DNA from: an uncultured Luteimonas sp. | Lineage (GTDB): Bacteria > Pseudomonadota > Gammaproteobacteria > Xanthomonadales > Xanthomonadaceae | Length of the DNA: 64,000 bases | Direction of reading: 5' to 3' | Assembly (NCBI GenBank): GCA_934541015.1 | Contig: CAKTDC010000006.1 | Span: 38,688 to 102,687, forward strand | Shown here: one piece after another, positions 36,812 to 46,941 of the stretch | Layout of the letters: every line of letters begins with the position of its first letter | Position numbering within the stretch: the stretch's first letter is position 1 | The notes under the pieces: model-generated | What the model was told of the DNA's origin: nothing | The model's database searches: none | Seen by the model: only the letters and a program-made list of their open reading frames with translations | Program-made: the position numbers and the translations under genes

Positions 36812-38227
36812 ATGTCGGATCACGATGGCCCCATTCTAGTCGACCCGGGTGCCGCGGACGTGGACCGCTGGCGCGCGCGCGATCTCGCGGTGCTCTGGCA
36901 CCCCTGCACCCAGATGCGCGAGCACCCGGACGTGCTGCCGCTGCTGCCGGTGGCCCGCGGCGAGGGCGCCTGGCTGGTCGGCCACGACGGCCGCCGGACC
37001 CTGGACGCGATCAGCAGCTGGTGGGTGAACCTGCACGGCCACGCCGAGCCGCGCATCGCCGAGGCCGTCGCGCGCCAGGCACGCACGCTGGAACAGGTGA
37101 TCCTCGCCGGCGCCTCGCACCCGCCCGCGGTCGAGCTGGCCGAGCGCCTGCTCGCCATCGCCCCGCGCCAGGCCGGGCGTGCACCGCTGTCGAAGGTGTT
37201 CTACGCCGACAATGGCTCGGCCGGGATCGAGGTGGCGCTGAAGATGGCCTTCCACTGGTTCCGCAACCGCGGCGACGAGCCGCGTCGGACCAGGTTCATC
37301 GCCCTGCACAACGGCTACCACGGCGAAACCATCGGCGCGCTGTCGGTGGGCGACATCCCGCTGTACCGGCGGATCTACGCGCCGCTGCTGATGGAGGCGG
37401 TGTTCGCGCCGTCCCCCGATGCCTTCCTCGCGCGCGAAGGCCAGAGCGCGCAAGGCTGCGCCGAGGACGCGGCCGACGCCCTCGCCCACCTGCTCGACGA
37501 GCACGCCGGCGAGATCTGCGCCCTCGTCCTCGAACCGCTGGTGCAGTGCGCCGGCGGAATGCGCATGCACCACCCGGCCTACCTGCGGCGCGCGCGCGAG
37601 CTGTGCGACGTGCACGGCATCTTCCTCATCGCCGACGAGATCGCGGTCGGCTTCGGCCGCACCGGCACGATGTTCGCCTGCGAGCAGGCGCCGGGCGGCG
37701 GGATCCAGCCCGACCTGCTGTGCCTGTCCAAGGGCCTGACCGGCGGCTTCCTGCCGCTGGCGGCGGTGCTGGCCACGCAGGCGATCTACGACGGCTTCCT
37801 CGACGACGCGCGCGAGCGCGCCTTCCTGCACTCGCACAGCTACACCGGCAACCCGCTGGCCTGCGCGGCGGCACTGGCCTCGCTGGATATCTTCGCGGCC
37901 GACGACGTCCTCGCCCGCAACCGCGCCACGGCGGCGGCGATGGCCGGGCTGGCGGCGCCGATCGGGGCGCTTGCGCATGTCGCGCAGCTGCGCCAGACCG
38001 GGATGATCCTGGCCTTCGAGCTGGCCCGGGACGGCGATCCGGCACGCCCCTTCCCCGCGGAGCGGCGGACCGGCCTGCGCGCCTACCGCGCCGCGCTCGA
38101 GCGTGGCGTGCTGCTGCGGCCGCTGGGAGACGTGCTGTACTGGATGCCGCCGTACTGCATCGACGGCGAACAGCTCGCCCTGCTGGCCGAGGTCACCGCC
38201 GCCGCCATCGTCGAGGCCACGCAATGA
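36812..38227 (+). CDS. bioA: Adenosylmethionine-8-amino-7-oxononanoate aminotransferase
   Basis: PLP-dependent transaminase of biotin synthesis converting KAPA to DAPA with S-adenosylmethionine as amino donor. The 471-residue protein shows LWHPCTQMREH near the start, SSWWVNLHGHAEPRIAEA, FYADNGSAGIEVALKM, LHNGYHGETIGALSVGD, DEIAVGFGRTG and the PLP lysine (about residue 307) in LSKGLTGGFLPLAA, followed by HSHSYTGNPLACAAALASL. No other bio gene is near. rsmE follows 40 bp later on the same strand. Confidence 0.97.
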   Translation: MSDHDGPILVDPGAADVDRWRARDLAVLWHPCTQMREHPDVLPLLPVARGEGAWLVGHDGRRTLDAISSWWVNLHGHAEPRIAEAVARQARTLEQVILAGASHPPAVELAERLLAIAPRQAGRAPLSKVFYADNGSAGIEVALKMAFHWFRNRGDEPRRTRFIALHNGYHGETIGALSVGDIPLYRRIYAPLLMEAVFAPSPDAFLAREGQSAQGCAEDAADALAHLLDEHAGEICALVLEPLVQCAGGMRMHHPAYLRRARELCDVHGIFLIADEIAVGFGRTGTMFACEQAPGGGIQPDLLCLSKGLTGGFLPLAAVLATQAIYDGFLDDARERAFLHSHSYTGNPLACAAALASLDIFAADDVLARNRATAAAMAGLAAPIGALAHVAQLRQTGMILAFELARDGDPARPFPAERRTGLRAYRAALERGVLLRPLGDVLYWMPPYCIDGEQLALLAEVTAAAIVEATQ

Positions 38228-38267
38228 TCGCCTCCGCTGCGCAGGCGGCGGCACGGAGGCCTCCCGC

Positions 38268-39002
38268 ATGCGCCTGAGCCGCGCCTTTGTCGACCTGCCG
38301 CTGGCCACCGGCATGCGCCTGGCGCTGCCCGCGCGCGCGGCCGAACACCTGGTGCGGGTGCTGCGCCTTCGGCAGGGCGACGCCTGCGTGCTGTTCAACG
38401 GCGACGGGCACGACTACGGCGCCCGCATCGCCGCTTCCGACCGGCGCGAGACCGTCGTGGTCGTGGAGGACGCGCGCAGGATCGACAACGAATCGCCGCT
38501 GCGCATCACCCTGCTCCAGGGCATCGCCCGCGGCGAACGGATGGACCTGATCCTGCAGAAGGCGACCGAACTCGGGGTGGCACGCATCCTGCCGGTGTTC
38601 GCCGAACGCACCGAGGTCCGGCTCGACGGCGATCGCCTGGACAAGCGCATGGCGCACTGGCGCAGCGTGGTGGCCTCGGCCGCCGAGCAGTGCGGCCGGG
38701 CGCGGCTGCCGGCGCTGGAGGCGCCGGCGCCGCTGCTGCCGGCGGCTGCGGGCACGGAGGGGCTGCGGCTCACGCTCGACCCCGGGGGCGCGGCCGATCT
38801 GGCAACGCTCGCGCGGCCGGAGGCGATGTCGATCACGGTGGCCATCGGCCCCGAAGGCGGCTGGTCGCCGCGCGATCGCGACGCCCTGGCCGCGGCGGGC
38901 TTCACCGGGTTGCGCCTGGGCCCGCGGATCCTGCGCACGGAAACCGCCGGCCTGGCCGCGATCGCCGCCCTGCAGGCGCTGTTCGGCGACCTGGGCGGCT
39001 GA
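38268..39002 (+). CDS. rsmE: 16S rRNA (uracil1498-N3)-methyltransferase RsmE
   Basis: SPOUT-class methyltransferase forming m3U1498 in 16S rRNA. The 244-residue protein has an N-terminal PUA-like domain (RAAEHLVRVLRLRQGDACVLFNGDG) and a C-terminal knot with MDLILQKATELGVARILPVFAERTEV, VAIGPEGGWSPRD and LRLGPRILRTETAGLAAIAALQ. ATG at 38268 gives the usual length. It is convergent with chpC 15 bp away. Confidence 0.96.
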   Translation: MRLSRAFVDLPLATGMRLALPARAAEHLVRVLRLRQGDACVLFNGDGHDYGARIAASDRRETVVVVEDARRIDNESPLRITLLQGIARGERMDLILQKATELGVARILPVFAERTEVRLDGDRLDKRMAHWRSVVASAAEQCGRARLPALEAPAPLLPAAAGTEGLRLTLDPGGAADLATLARPEAMSITVAIGPEGGWSPRDRDALAAAGFTGLRLGPRILRTETAGLAAIAALQALFGDLGG

Positions 39003-39017
39003 GACGCGCGGAACGGA

Positions 39018-39479
39018 TCAGGCGGCCAGCGCCCCGCGGATCGCGGACTCGATCGCGTCGATGTCCGGGATGTAGGTGGTTTCGCCGTCGAACAGCACGC
39101 TCGACTTCACCCCGTGCGGCAGCTCGCCGGTGTCCTCGGCGACCACGCGCTCGGGGGATACGGTCACCAGCCGCGGGAAGCCGCGGGTCAGCATCATGAA
39201 GAACGGCAGGTCCGCGGCGCCGCCGAAGGCCTTGAGCACCACCACCTTGCTGCCCAGCCCGCCCTGTTCGTCGCCCAGTCCGGCGAGCGGCCCGAAGGCG
39301 ACCAGCGGCAGTCGCCAGCCGCGCCAGCGGATGCGGCCGAGCAGCCAGTCGGGGGCGCCCTCCACCGGTTCGGGCGGCGCGTAGGACAGCACCTCGGAAA
39401 TGGTGGCGTTGGGCAGCAGCAGGCGCGCCGCATCGGTCTGGATGACCACGCCACGGATGTCGCGGACGACGGCGTTCAT
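39018..39479 (-). CDS. chpC: CheW-domain protein ChpC-like
   Basis: A 153-residue single CheW-domain protein (ARLLLPNATISEVLSYAPPEPVEGAPDWLLGRIRWRGWRLPLVAF) that would add receptors to the pilus chemosensory array. It is the last gene of the pilG-to-chpC cluster and starts in a 4-bp overlap with chpB. In Pseudomonas ChpC plays this linker role; the name is given by position and domain. Confidence 0.88.
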   Translation of the reverse strand: MNAVVRDIRGVVIQTDAARLLLPNATISEVLSYAPPEPVEGAPDWLLGRIRWRGWRLPLVAFGPLAGLGDEQGGLGSKVVVLKAFGGAADLPFFMMLTRGFPRLVTVSPERVVAEDTGELPHGVKSSVLFDGETTYIPDIDAIESAIRGALAA

Positions 39480-40903
39480 GGCGCGAGTTCCTCCTCGGAC
39501 GCCGACGGCGGCGGATGATCGGCCGGCGGCCAGCGCTCGACCAGCAGCGCCGCGAGCTCGGCGGCGGTTCCCGTGGTTCCTCCGCGCCCGGCCAGCGCCA
39601 GCGCCGCGGCGGGATCGTAGGATTCCTCGGCCGATTGCCCCGCAACCAGCGCGCCGGACCAGGCCGCTGCCGCGAGCGCGTCGGCCAGCGCCCGATCGGC
39701 GCCGCTGAGCAGCAGCACCGCCGAATCGCCCGGCGGCAGCACATCCAGCACCGGACCGGCGTCGGACGCGGACACGAAGACCAGCTGCGCCCTGTCGGCC
39801 ACCACGCCGATCTCGGGAGGCAGGAAATAGATCTGGCCGGGCACCACGGTCCCGCCCTTGCGCGCGACTTCGACGATCAGGTCGGTCACCCGCTCCATCT
39901 GCTTGGCCAGCCGCCGGCTGCGGGTGGCGTCGAGCTGCATGCGCAGCAGGATCGCGCGCGGGAAGCCGTCGGGCAGCGCCGACAGCAGCTGGCGCACCGC
40001 GTCCGGTCCGCCCAGGCCGGCTTCGACCAGGACCGCCCCGCGCAGCGTGCCGAAGCCGTAGCTGTCCGGATCGGCCAGGGACAGGCCGGCAATCCGTTCG
40101 TCCAGCGCGTCCAGCTGCGCCGGGGGCCGGTCGGCCGATTCAGCCGGAGGTGCGTCCGGGTCGGCGAGCGACAGGCCGCCGAAGTCCACCGCTTCCGGCA
40201 CGTCTGCCGCATCCGTCGCCCCCTGTGCGGGCGAATCCGCGGTCGATGCCGCTTCCTCGCGCCCGCCGTCGAACTCCACCGTCAGCGTCATCCCTTCCAG
40301 CGCCAGACCGGAAAAATCGGCGTCGCCGACGTCGACCACGCCGCCGTCGGCCTCGAAGGCGACCGGATCGAACGGCGACAGCGCCGCTTCGGGCGGCGGC
40401 TCCAGGCCATCGAAGGCGCGGTCGCTGGCAACCTCGTCCACGTGCTGCCCGGCCTCGTCGGCGAAGGCGGCGATGGCGCCGTCGAGATCGGCCACGTCCG
40501 CCGGCCCGGGCAGCGGCCCGGGCGACGGCAGCCAGTCGCCGTCGGGTTCCGGACCCGGCGGCAGCACGTCGTCGTGCCGGTGCAGCTTGGCCGACAGGTG
40601 CCGGCGCCAGCGCGCGGCCTCCCAGCCTTCGCGCCGCACCACCAGGTCGGCCTCCTCGAACAGCACGTTCAGCGCCGGGTTCGACAGCACCGCGTCCAGC
40701 CGCTCCACCGCGTCCTCGATCGCCGGCTCGAGCGCCACCAGGATCGCCTGCGGCGAGGCCGCGGTGATCCCGGCCTCGTCGGCCGCGGCCGGGTCGAAGG
40801 TGGCCACCAGCTCGAGGTCGTCGCCGCGCAGCGCCTCGCCCAGGCGTTCGCGCGCCTGCCCCTCGCGCGCCAGCAGCACCACCCGGATCGCTCCTTCACT
40901 CAT
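39476..40903 (-). CDS. chpB: Degenerate CheB-like protein (ChpB position)
   Basis: A 475-residue protein whose N-terminal part resembles a receiver fold ([20 protein letters not shown]) without a phosphorylatable Asp motif. A long acidic Ala/Asp-rich linker follows, then a C-terminal CheB-methylesterase-like domain. The nucleophile motif is [11 protein letters not shown] instead of the usual ASTGG type, and the His (HMP) and Asp (GMGxDG) motifs are also not kept (RMQLD, LSGADRA). It is therefore unlikely to remove methyl groups from PilJ and may act as a scaffold. It overlaps chpA by 8 bp and chpC by 4 bp. Identity as ChpB is by position and residual similarity. Confidence 0.75.
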   Translation of the reverse strand: MSEGAIRVVLLAREGQARERLGEALRGDDLELVATFDPAAADEAGITAASPQAILVALEPAIEDAVERLDAVLSNPALNVLFEEADLVVRREGWEAARWRRHLSAKLHRHDDVLPPGPEPDGDWLPSPGPLPGPADVADLDGAIAAFADEAGQHVDEVASDRAFDGLEPPPEAALSPFDPVAFEADGGVVDVGDADFSGLALEGMTLTVEFDGGREEAASTADSPAQGATDAADVPEAVDFGGLSLADPDAPPAESADRPPAQLDALDERIAGLSLADPDSYGFGTLRGAVLVEAGLGGPDAVRQLLSALPDGFPRAILLRMQLDATRSRRLAKQMERVTDLIVEVARKGGTVVPGQIYFLPPEIGVVADRAQLVFVSASDAGPVLDVLPPGDSAVLLLSGADRALADALAAAAWSGALVAGQSAEESYDPAAALALAGRGGTTGTAAELAALLVERWPPADHPPPSASEEELAP

Positions 40904-43900
40904 CCTGCTGGCTCACTTTCAGCAGCTCGTAGACGTTGCGGATCAGCTCGTTTTCCTGGTACGGCTTGCCGAGGTAGCGGTTGACGCCGATATCGAACGC
41001 GCGCTGGCGGTGCTTCTCGCCGGTTCGCGAGGTGATCATCATGATCAGCACGTCGCGCAGGCGCGGGTCGGCCTTCATGTGCGTCGCCAGCTCGTAGCCA
41101 TCCATGCGCGGCATCTCGATGTCGAGCAGCATCAGGTCCGGCACGCGCTCGTCGAGCCGCTCCAGCGCATCCAGGCCGTCCCTCGCGGTCATCACCTCGA
41201 AGTTGTGGCGTTCGAGCACGCGGCTGGTCACCTTGCGCATGGTCACCGAGTCGTCGACCACCATCACCAGCGGCACGTAGCGCTGCTCGGGCTCCGCCGC
41301 CGGCTCCTGGTCGCGCGGCAGCAGCGCGTAACGCCGCACCAGCGGGGCCACGTCCAGGATCACCACCACGCTGCCGTCGCCCATGATCGTGGCGCCGAAG
41401 ATGCCCGGGACCGACATCACCTGCGGGCCCACCGGCTTCACCACGATCTCGCGGTTGCCCAGGATCGCGTCGATCGCGACCGCGGCGCGCAGGTCGCCGG
41501 AGCGGACCAGCAGCAGCGGCATCTGCAGATGGCCTTCGGCGCGAGCCGGCGACTGCCCCACCAGCCGGCCCAGGTCGTGCAGCGCATAGTCCTCGTCGCC
41601 GTAGCGGTAGCTGGCGTCGGGATCGGCGAAGGCCTCGCGGTCGATCCGGCCCACGCCGCGCACCGAGGCGATCGGCACCGCATAGGTGGTTTCGCCGATG
41701 CGCACGAACACCGCCTGGGTGACCGCCAGCGTCTGCGGCAGGCGCAGCATGAAGTCGGTGCCGGCGCCCTTGCGGGTGTCGATGTCGATCGAACCACCCA
41801 GCTGCCGGACCTCGCTGGCCACCACGTCCATGCCGACGCCGCGGCCGGCCAGGCGGCTGACCTCGGCGGCGGTGGAGAAGCCCGGCTCGAACACCAGCGC
41901 GTTGAGCGCGCTGTCGGCGAGCACCGCGCCTTCGCGGATCAGGCCGCGCTCGGTGGCGCGCGCGCGGATGCCCTCGTGGTCCAGCCCGGCACCGTCGTCG
42001 CCGACCTGCAGCACGACTTCCGATCCTTCGCGCCGGATCGCGATGTGGACGGTGCCCTCCTCTGGCTTCTTCGCCTTGCGCCGGACCTCCGGGGTTTCGA
42101 TCCCGTGCGCCACGGCGTTGCGCAGCATGTGTTCGAGCGGCGCGGTCATGCGCTCGAGCACGTTGCGGTCGAGTTCTCCCTGGGCACCGTCGAGCTTGAG
42201 CTGCACCTGCTTGCCGGTCTCGCCCGCGGCCTGGCGGACCACGCGCCGCAGCCGCGGCACCAGCGCGTCGAAGGGCACCATGCGCGTGCGCATCAGCCCT
42301 TCCTGCAGGTCCGAGCTGACCCGCGACTGCTGCAGCAGCAGGGTCTCGTACTGGCGGGTCAGGTCGTCGAGGGTCTGCTGCAGGCTGGACAGGTCGGCGG
42401 CGGATTCGGACAGCGCGCGCGAGAGCTGCTGCAGGGTCGAGAAGCGGTCGAGCTCGAGCGGGTCGAAGGTGGCGTCGCTGGTCTCGCCCTCGCGCTGGTA
42501 GCGGGCGATGATCTGCGCTTCGGTCTCGATGTCGAGGCGGCGCAGCTGGTCGCGCAGACGCGTGTTGGTCTGCTCCATTTCGTTCATCGCGCCGCGGAAG
42601 GCGCCCAGCTGCTGCTCCAGCCGCGCCCGGTAGATCGCGACCTCGCCGGCGTAGGTGACCAGGCGGTCGAGCAGGTCGGCGCGGATGCGCACCTGCTCCT
42701 GCGGCGCGCGCACGCCGGTGTCGTCGTCGCCGCCGGCGAACTGCTCGATCGGCCGCGACAGCGGCGGCAGTTCGACCCTGGGCGCGGGGACCTGCACCTG
42801 CGCCGCAGGCGCGGGTTCCGCCTCTCCGGGGCGCTGCTCGGCCAGCGCGGTGAACTGTTCGATCAGCGCCTCGGGCATGGCGATCGCGCGCCGGTCGGCA
42901 ACGCGCGAGACCATCGCGTGCAGCCGGTCGAAGCCGCGCTCGAGCAGGGCCACGCCATGCTGGTCGAGATCGTTGCGCTGCTCCATGACCGCTTCGAGCA
43001 GCGACTCCATCGCGTGGCCGAGATCGCCGATGGCCATCACCCCGGCCATGCGCGCACCGCCCTTGATGGTGTGCAGGTCGCGCTGCAGCCCGACCACCGG
43101 CTCGCGCTCGTCGTGCGACTGCCGCAGCTGTGCGAGCAGGCCGTCGGAGTGGTCCAGCAGGTCGTTGGCTTCCTCGACGAAGATGTCCAGCAGCTCGGGG
43201 TCCAGCCCGGTCAGGTCCAGCGGCGCGTCCGGATCGTCGCTGCCGCTGGCGATGCCGGCCAGCAGCGCGGCAACGGTCGCCTCGGCCTCGGCGCCAGGGG
43301 CTTCGGCGGGCTCCGGGACAGCCTCGGCCTGTTCGGCTTCGAGACGCTCGGCTTCGAGACGCTCGGCTTCGAGGCGTTCGGCTTCGAGGCGTTCGGCTTC
43401 GAGGCGTTCGGCTTCCAGGCGTTCGGCTTCCAGGCGCTCGGCTTCGAGGCGTTCGGCTTCGAGGCGTTCGGCTTCGAGGCGTTCGGCTTCGAGGCGTTCG
43501 GCTTCGAGGCGTTCGGCTTCCAGGCGTTCGGCTTCGAGGCGCTCGGCTTCGAGGCGTTCGGCTTCCAGGCGCTCGGCTTCCAGGCGCTCGGCTTCGAGGC
43601 GCTCGGCTTCGAGGCGTTCGGCTTCGAGGCGTTCGGCTTCGAGGCGCTCGGCTTCGAGACGTTCGGCTTCGAGACGTTCGGCTTCGAGGCGCTCGGCTTC
43701 GAGACGTTCGGCTTCGAGGCGCTCGGCTTCGAGGCGCTCGGCTTCGAGGCGTTCGGCTTCGAGGCGCTCGGCTTCGAGGCGCTCGGCTTCGAGGCGCTCG
43801 GCTTCGAGGCGTTCGGCTTCCAGGCGTTCGGCTTCGAGACGTTCGGCTTCCAGGCGTTCGGCTTCCAGGCGTTCGGCTTCGAGACGTTCGGCTTCGAGGC

Positions 43901-46787
43901 GCTCGGCTTCGAGGCGTTCGGCTTCGAGGCGTTCGGCTTCCAGGCGTTCGGCTTCGAGACGTTCGGCTTCCAGGCGTTCGGCTTCGAGGCGCTCCCCATC
44001 CCCGGCTTCGACCTCTTCCGGCGCCATCGGCAGCGGGCGCTGGGCTTCGGGCAGGCTGTCGCGCAGCGCGACCAGGCGCGCGGCCAGCCCGTCGCGACGC
44101 GGCAGCGCCGGCGATTCGGCATGGAGTTCGACGATCGTGCTGCGCACCGCCTCCGAAAGCTCGGCGATCGCATCCACCGCCTCCGGGCCGGCCTGCTGGC
44201 GCGCGGCCAGCAGCCGGCGGGCATAGCCTTCGGCCGGCCCGAGCAGGCCGTTCATCACCGGCACTTCGGTCATGGCGAAGGCGCCATTCATGGTGTGCAG
44301 CGAGCGCAGCAGCGCATCGCTGCCGGCGGCATCGCCGTCGCGGGCGCGGGAGATCCAGTCGTCGATGGTCAGCAGGTGGCTGGCGACCTCGGCGTTGAGG
44401 ATTTCCAGCAGCAGGGCGTCGACCCTGGCCGGCAGCAGCTCCGGCTCGGCCTCCACCGGCGCTTCGGGCGCCGGCGCCGGCTCGACCACCGGAGCCGCAG
44501 CAGCGGCGGGGCGGACCTGAGGCAGGGTGTCGTCGCCGGTGGCGATCCTGTCGGCTTCCCGCTCCATCGCCGCAAGGTCGCTGCGGATGCTGCCGGTGCC
44601 CTGCAGCGCGGCCTGCAGTTCGGGCAGGGTGTAGAACGCCTGGTCGACCATCGCCACCACCGCGGGGCTCGCCGGCCGGGAACCGTCGAGCACGCGGTTG
44701 AGCATGTTCTCGACCTTCCAGCTGAACTCGCCCAGGGTGCGCGCGCCGACCAGGCGGCCGCTGCCCTTGAGGGTGTGGAACACGCGCCGGATCGGACGCA
44801 GCCGCTCCAGGTCTTCCGGCTCGGCGCGCCAGTGCGGCAGCAGGCGGTCCAGGTTGTCGATTTCCTCGGCAAACTCCTCGAGGAACACTTCGCGGATCTC
44901 GTCGTCGATCTCGTCGCCGGTGGCTTCGAACCCGCCGTCGCCGGCGACCACGGGAGCCTCGGCCGACCCGGCGTCCGCCGGCTTCGCCGCGTCTTCGGCC
45001 TCGGGCTTCTGACCCGCCGCCTGCGCCGGTGCGCGGGTCGCCTCCCGCGTCTCGACGGCCGCGGGCGCCTGCCCCGCCGGCCGCGCCTCGGGCAGCGGCC
45101 AGTAGCCCAGCGACTCCAGGCTGCCGCGGGTGATGTCGAGGATGTCGTTGCGCCCGCCGCCGCCGCCCTGGCCGCGCATCGCTTCCAGGTAGTACTCCAG
45201 GCTGGCCAGGGCGTCGGCCAGGGTGTCGAGCTGGCGCCCGTTGGGGACGCGCTTGCGGCCGATGAGCTCGTTCTCGGTGTAGCGGCCGATCCCGATCAGG
45301 TAGTCGGAGGCCACGTCCAGCCCCATCATCCGCAGCGCGCCGGCCACCTCGTGCAGCAGCCGCGGCATCTCGGCCAGTTCGTCGTGGTCCCAGCTGGTCT
45401 CGACGAAGGCGACCAGGGCCTGGCGCGCGTCGGAGAAATTGGCGATCGCCTCGCGCACGATCGCGTCCACCAGCTTGCTGGCCTCGCCGGCCTGCAGTTC
45501 GTTCGCCAGCTCGGCATCGTCGTCGCCGCTGGCCAGGCGCGCCACCTGGTCGTCGAGGCTGGCGTCGACGTAGAGCAGTGCGCCGGCGACATCGAGCAGC
45601 ACACCCTCGTCGGCGGCGGTATCGCGGTCGACGATCGACTGCACCACGTCGCGCTGCTGCAGGACCATGGTGCGCGCGAAGCCGAGCCCGATCATGCCGA
45701 GCGTGTCGGCGACGCGCCCCAGGGTCTCGACCTGCGGCTGCAGCGATTCGACGTCCTCGCTGCCGGTGCGCAGGTACAGATCCAGCGTGTCCTTGACCCG
45801 CAGCAGGTCTTCCTTCACCGCCGCCGAGACGGTATCGAGCAGCGCGCGGTTGCGCCCGGACATGCTGCCGCGGGCGTGGTCGACCTCGGCCTCGGTGGGC
45901 TGGCCGGAGGGAAGTTCGAAGGTCTGCTGCAGCTCCGCCAGTGCCGGGTGCGGGCCCTCCGCCAGCAGCACCCGGTACAGCAGCTGCCGCGTCGGCTCCA
46001 GCGCCGCCTCCGGCTGGGGCGCGGCGAACTCGTCCTCGAACACCCGCCGCGTTTCGCGCTCGACCGCGGTGAAGACATCGACCAGACCGTCGCCGGCGGG
46101 GATCGCACCGTCGGCAGCCGCGGCCGCCACGCGCGAGGCGACCCACAGCATCCGCCGCACCGACTCCTGCCCGATGGCCGGCATCAGCGCGTCGATCGCC
46201 GACGACAGCTCCGCCGTGGGCGCACCGCCGCGCTGCCAGCCGCCCAGGGCATCGTGCAGGCGCGCAAGCAGGACGCCTGCTCCTTCGCCCTGCTCGCGGC
46301 CGGGCCCGGGGCCGCGCGGTGCGGCCGACTCCGGCAGCGGGCGGTCGAGGTCCGGAGCGAACAGCACGCTCTCGTTCATCCCCTCCTGGCCGCGCGCGGC
46401 GCGCAGCTCGTTGAGCAGCGGCAGCAGCACGATCGGGATGTCGCGGTGACCGCTCTGCAGGCGTTCGAGATAGTCCGGCAGCAGCACGACGCCGCGCAGC
46501 AGGGTCGCCGCCGCCGCGTCGTGGTCGGCGACCTCGCCGTCGCGCAGGGCATTGGCCAGCAGCTCCATCTCCTCGGCGACCATCGCCGGGGCGTACAGCT
46601 CGACCATCCGCAGCGTGCCCTGCACCTGGTGCAGGTAGCTGGCGCAGAAGCGCATGCGGCTGCTGTCGGAGGGATCCTCCGCATAGGCCTCCAGCTCGAT
46701 CTTGGCCTGGCGCAGGGTTTCGTCGAGCTCGGGCTTGACCCAGCCCAGCGCGGTGTGGTCGATGGCCTCGCGCAGGGTCGCGTTCAT
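40896..46787 (-). CDS. chpA: ChpA/PilL hybrid CheA kinase with (ERLEA)44 repeat
   Basis: A 1963-residue central kinase of the type IV pilus chemosensory system. The N-terminal half has several Hpt-like helical modules: [11 protein letters not shown] near the start, [13 protein letters not shown], a canonical [12 protein letters not shown] near residue 671 and a degenerate [12 protein letters not shown]. Residues about 932-1151 are 44 tandem ERLEA pentapeptides. Then come a canonical Hpt ([11 protein letters not shown] near 1239), the dimerisation and GHKL ATPase domain ([31 protein letters not shown]), a CheW-like domain and a C-terminal receiver with Asp near 1887 ([12 protein letters not shown]). 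ATG at 46787 gives the typical [21 protein letters not shown] start. It should phosphorylate PilG and PilH. Confidence 0.95.
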   Translation of the reverse strand: MNATLREAIDHTALGWVKPELDETLRQAKIELEAYAEDPSDSSRMRFCASYLHQVQGTLRMVELYAPAMVAEEMELLANALRDGEVADHDAAAATLLRGVVLLPDYLERLQSGHRDIPIVLLPLLNELRAARGQEGMNESVLFAPDLDRPLPESAAPRGPGPGREQGEGAGVLLARLHDALGGWQRGGAPTAELSSAIDALMPAIGQESVRRMLWVASRVAAAAADGAIPAGDGLVDVFTAVERETRRVFEDEFAAPQPEAALEPTRQLLYRVLLAEGPHPALAELQQTFELPSGQPTEAEVDHARGSMSGRNRALLDTVSAAVKEDLLRVKDTLDLYLRTGSEDVESLQPQVETLGRVADTLGMIGLGFARTMVLQQRDVVQSIVDRDTAADEGVLLDVAGALLYVDASLDDQVARLASGDDDAELANELQAGEASKLVDAIVREAIANFSDARQALVAFVETSWDHDELAEMPRLLHEVAGALRMMGLDVASDYLIGIGRYTENELIGRKRVPNGRQLDTLADALASLEYYLEAMRGQGGGGGRNDILDITRGSLESLGYWPLPEARPAGQAPAAVETREATRAPAQAAGQKPEAEDAAKPADAGSAEAPVVAGDGGFEATGDEIDDEIREVFLEEFAEEIDNLDRLLPHWRAEPEDLERLRPIRRVFHTLKGSGRLVGARTLGEFSWKVENMLNRVLDGSRPASPAVVAMVDQAFYTLPELQAALQGTGSIRSDLAAMEREADRIATGDDTLPQVRPAAAAAPVVEPAPAPEAPVEAEPELLPARVDALLLEILNAEVASHLLTIDDWISRARDGDAAGSDALLRSLHTMNGAFAMTEVPVMNGLLGPAEGYARRLLAARQQAGPEAVDAIAELSEAVRSTIVELHAESPALPRRDGLAARLVALRDSLPEAQRPLPMAPEEVEAGDGERLEAERLEAERLEAERLEAERLEAERLEAERLEAERLEAERLEAERLEAERLEAERLEAERLEAERLEAERLEAERLEAERLEAERLEAERLEAERLEAERLEAERLEAERLEAERLEAERLEAERLEAERLEAERLEAERLEAERLEAERLEAERLEAERLEAERLEAERLEAERLEAERLEAERLEAERLEAERLEAERLEAERLEAERLEAERLEAEQAEAVPEPAEAPGAEAEATVAALLAGIASGSDDPDAPLDLTGLDPELLDIFVEEANDLLDHSDGLLAQLRQSHDEREPVVGLQRDLHTIKGGARMAGVMAIGDLGHAMESLLEAVMEQRNDLDQHGVALLERGFDRLHAMVSRVADRRAIAMPEALIEQFTALAEQRPGEAEPAPAAQVQVPAPRVELPPLSRPIEQFAGGDDDTGVRAPQEQVRIRADLLDRLVTYAGEVAIYRARLEQQLGAFRGAMNEMEQTNTRLRDQLRRLDIETEAQIIARYQREGETSDATFDPLELDRFSTLQQLSRALSESAADLSSLQQTLDDLTRQYETLLLQQSRVSSDLQEGLMRTRMVPFDALVPRLRRVVRQAAGETGKQVQLKLDGAQGELDRNVLERMTAPLEHMLRNAVAHGIETPEVRRKAKKPEEGTVHIAIRREGSEVVLQVGDDGAGLDHEGIRARATERGLIREGAVLADSALNALVFEPGFSTAAEVSRLAGRGVGMDVVASEVRQLGGSIDIDTRKGAGTDFMLRLPQTLAVTQAVFVRIGETTYAVPIASVRGVGRIDREAFADPDASYRYGDEDYALHDLGRLVGQSPARAEGHLQMPLLLVRSGDLRAAVAIDAILGNREIVVKPVGPQVMSVPGIFGATIMGDGSVVVILDVAPLVRRYALLPRDQEPAAEPEQRYVPLVMVVDDSVTMRKVTSRVLERHNFEVMTARDGLDALERLDERVPDLMLLDIEMPRMDGYELATHMKADPRLRDVLIMMITSRTGEKHRQRAFDIGVNRYLGKPYQENELIRNVYELLKVSQQDE
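43336..43994. repeat. 44-unit 15-bp tandem repeat coding for (ERLEA)44
   Basis: Uninterrupted tandem array of 15-bp units (plus-strand form GCTTCGAGGCGTTCG), 44 copies with no length change; the final unit differs in its last base. Variation is confined to three positions per unit, which are the third bases of the first Glu, Arg and Leu codons on the coding (minus) strand, so all units encode ERLEA. Six sequence variants occur. The 60-bp block at 43801-43860 is repeated identically at 43921-43980, which indicates expansion by block duplication. Confidence 0.97.
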
Positions 46788-46941
46788 CGCGCGCCTCCGC
46801 GGAGCAACGGCAGCCCGGGGCCGGCCGGTGCCGGGAGCGACCCGCATCCGGCACGCGCCGATGTCGTGTTGCCTGCCGTGATCCTCATCTCAACCGCGAT
46901 CCTCTGTCACCTGGTCTGCAATCCGCGCCCGCCGCCCCGGC

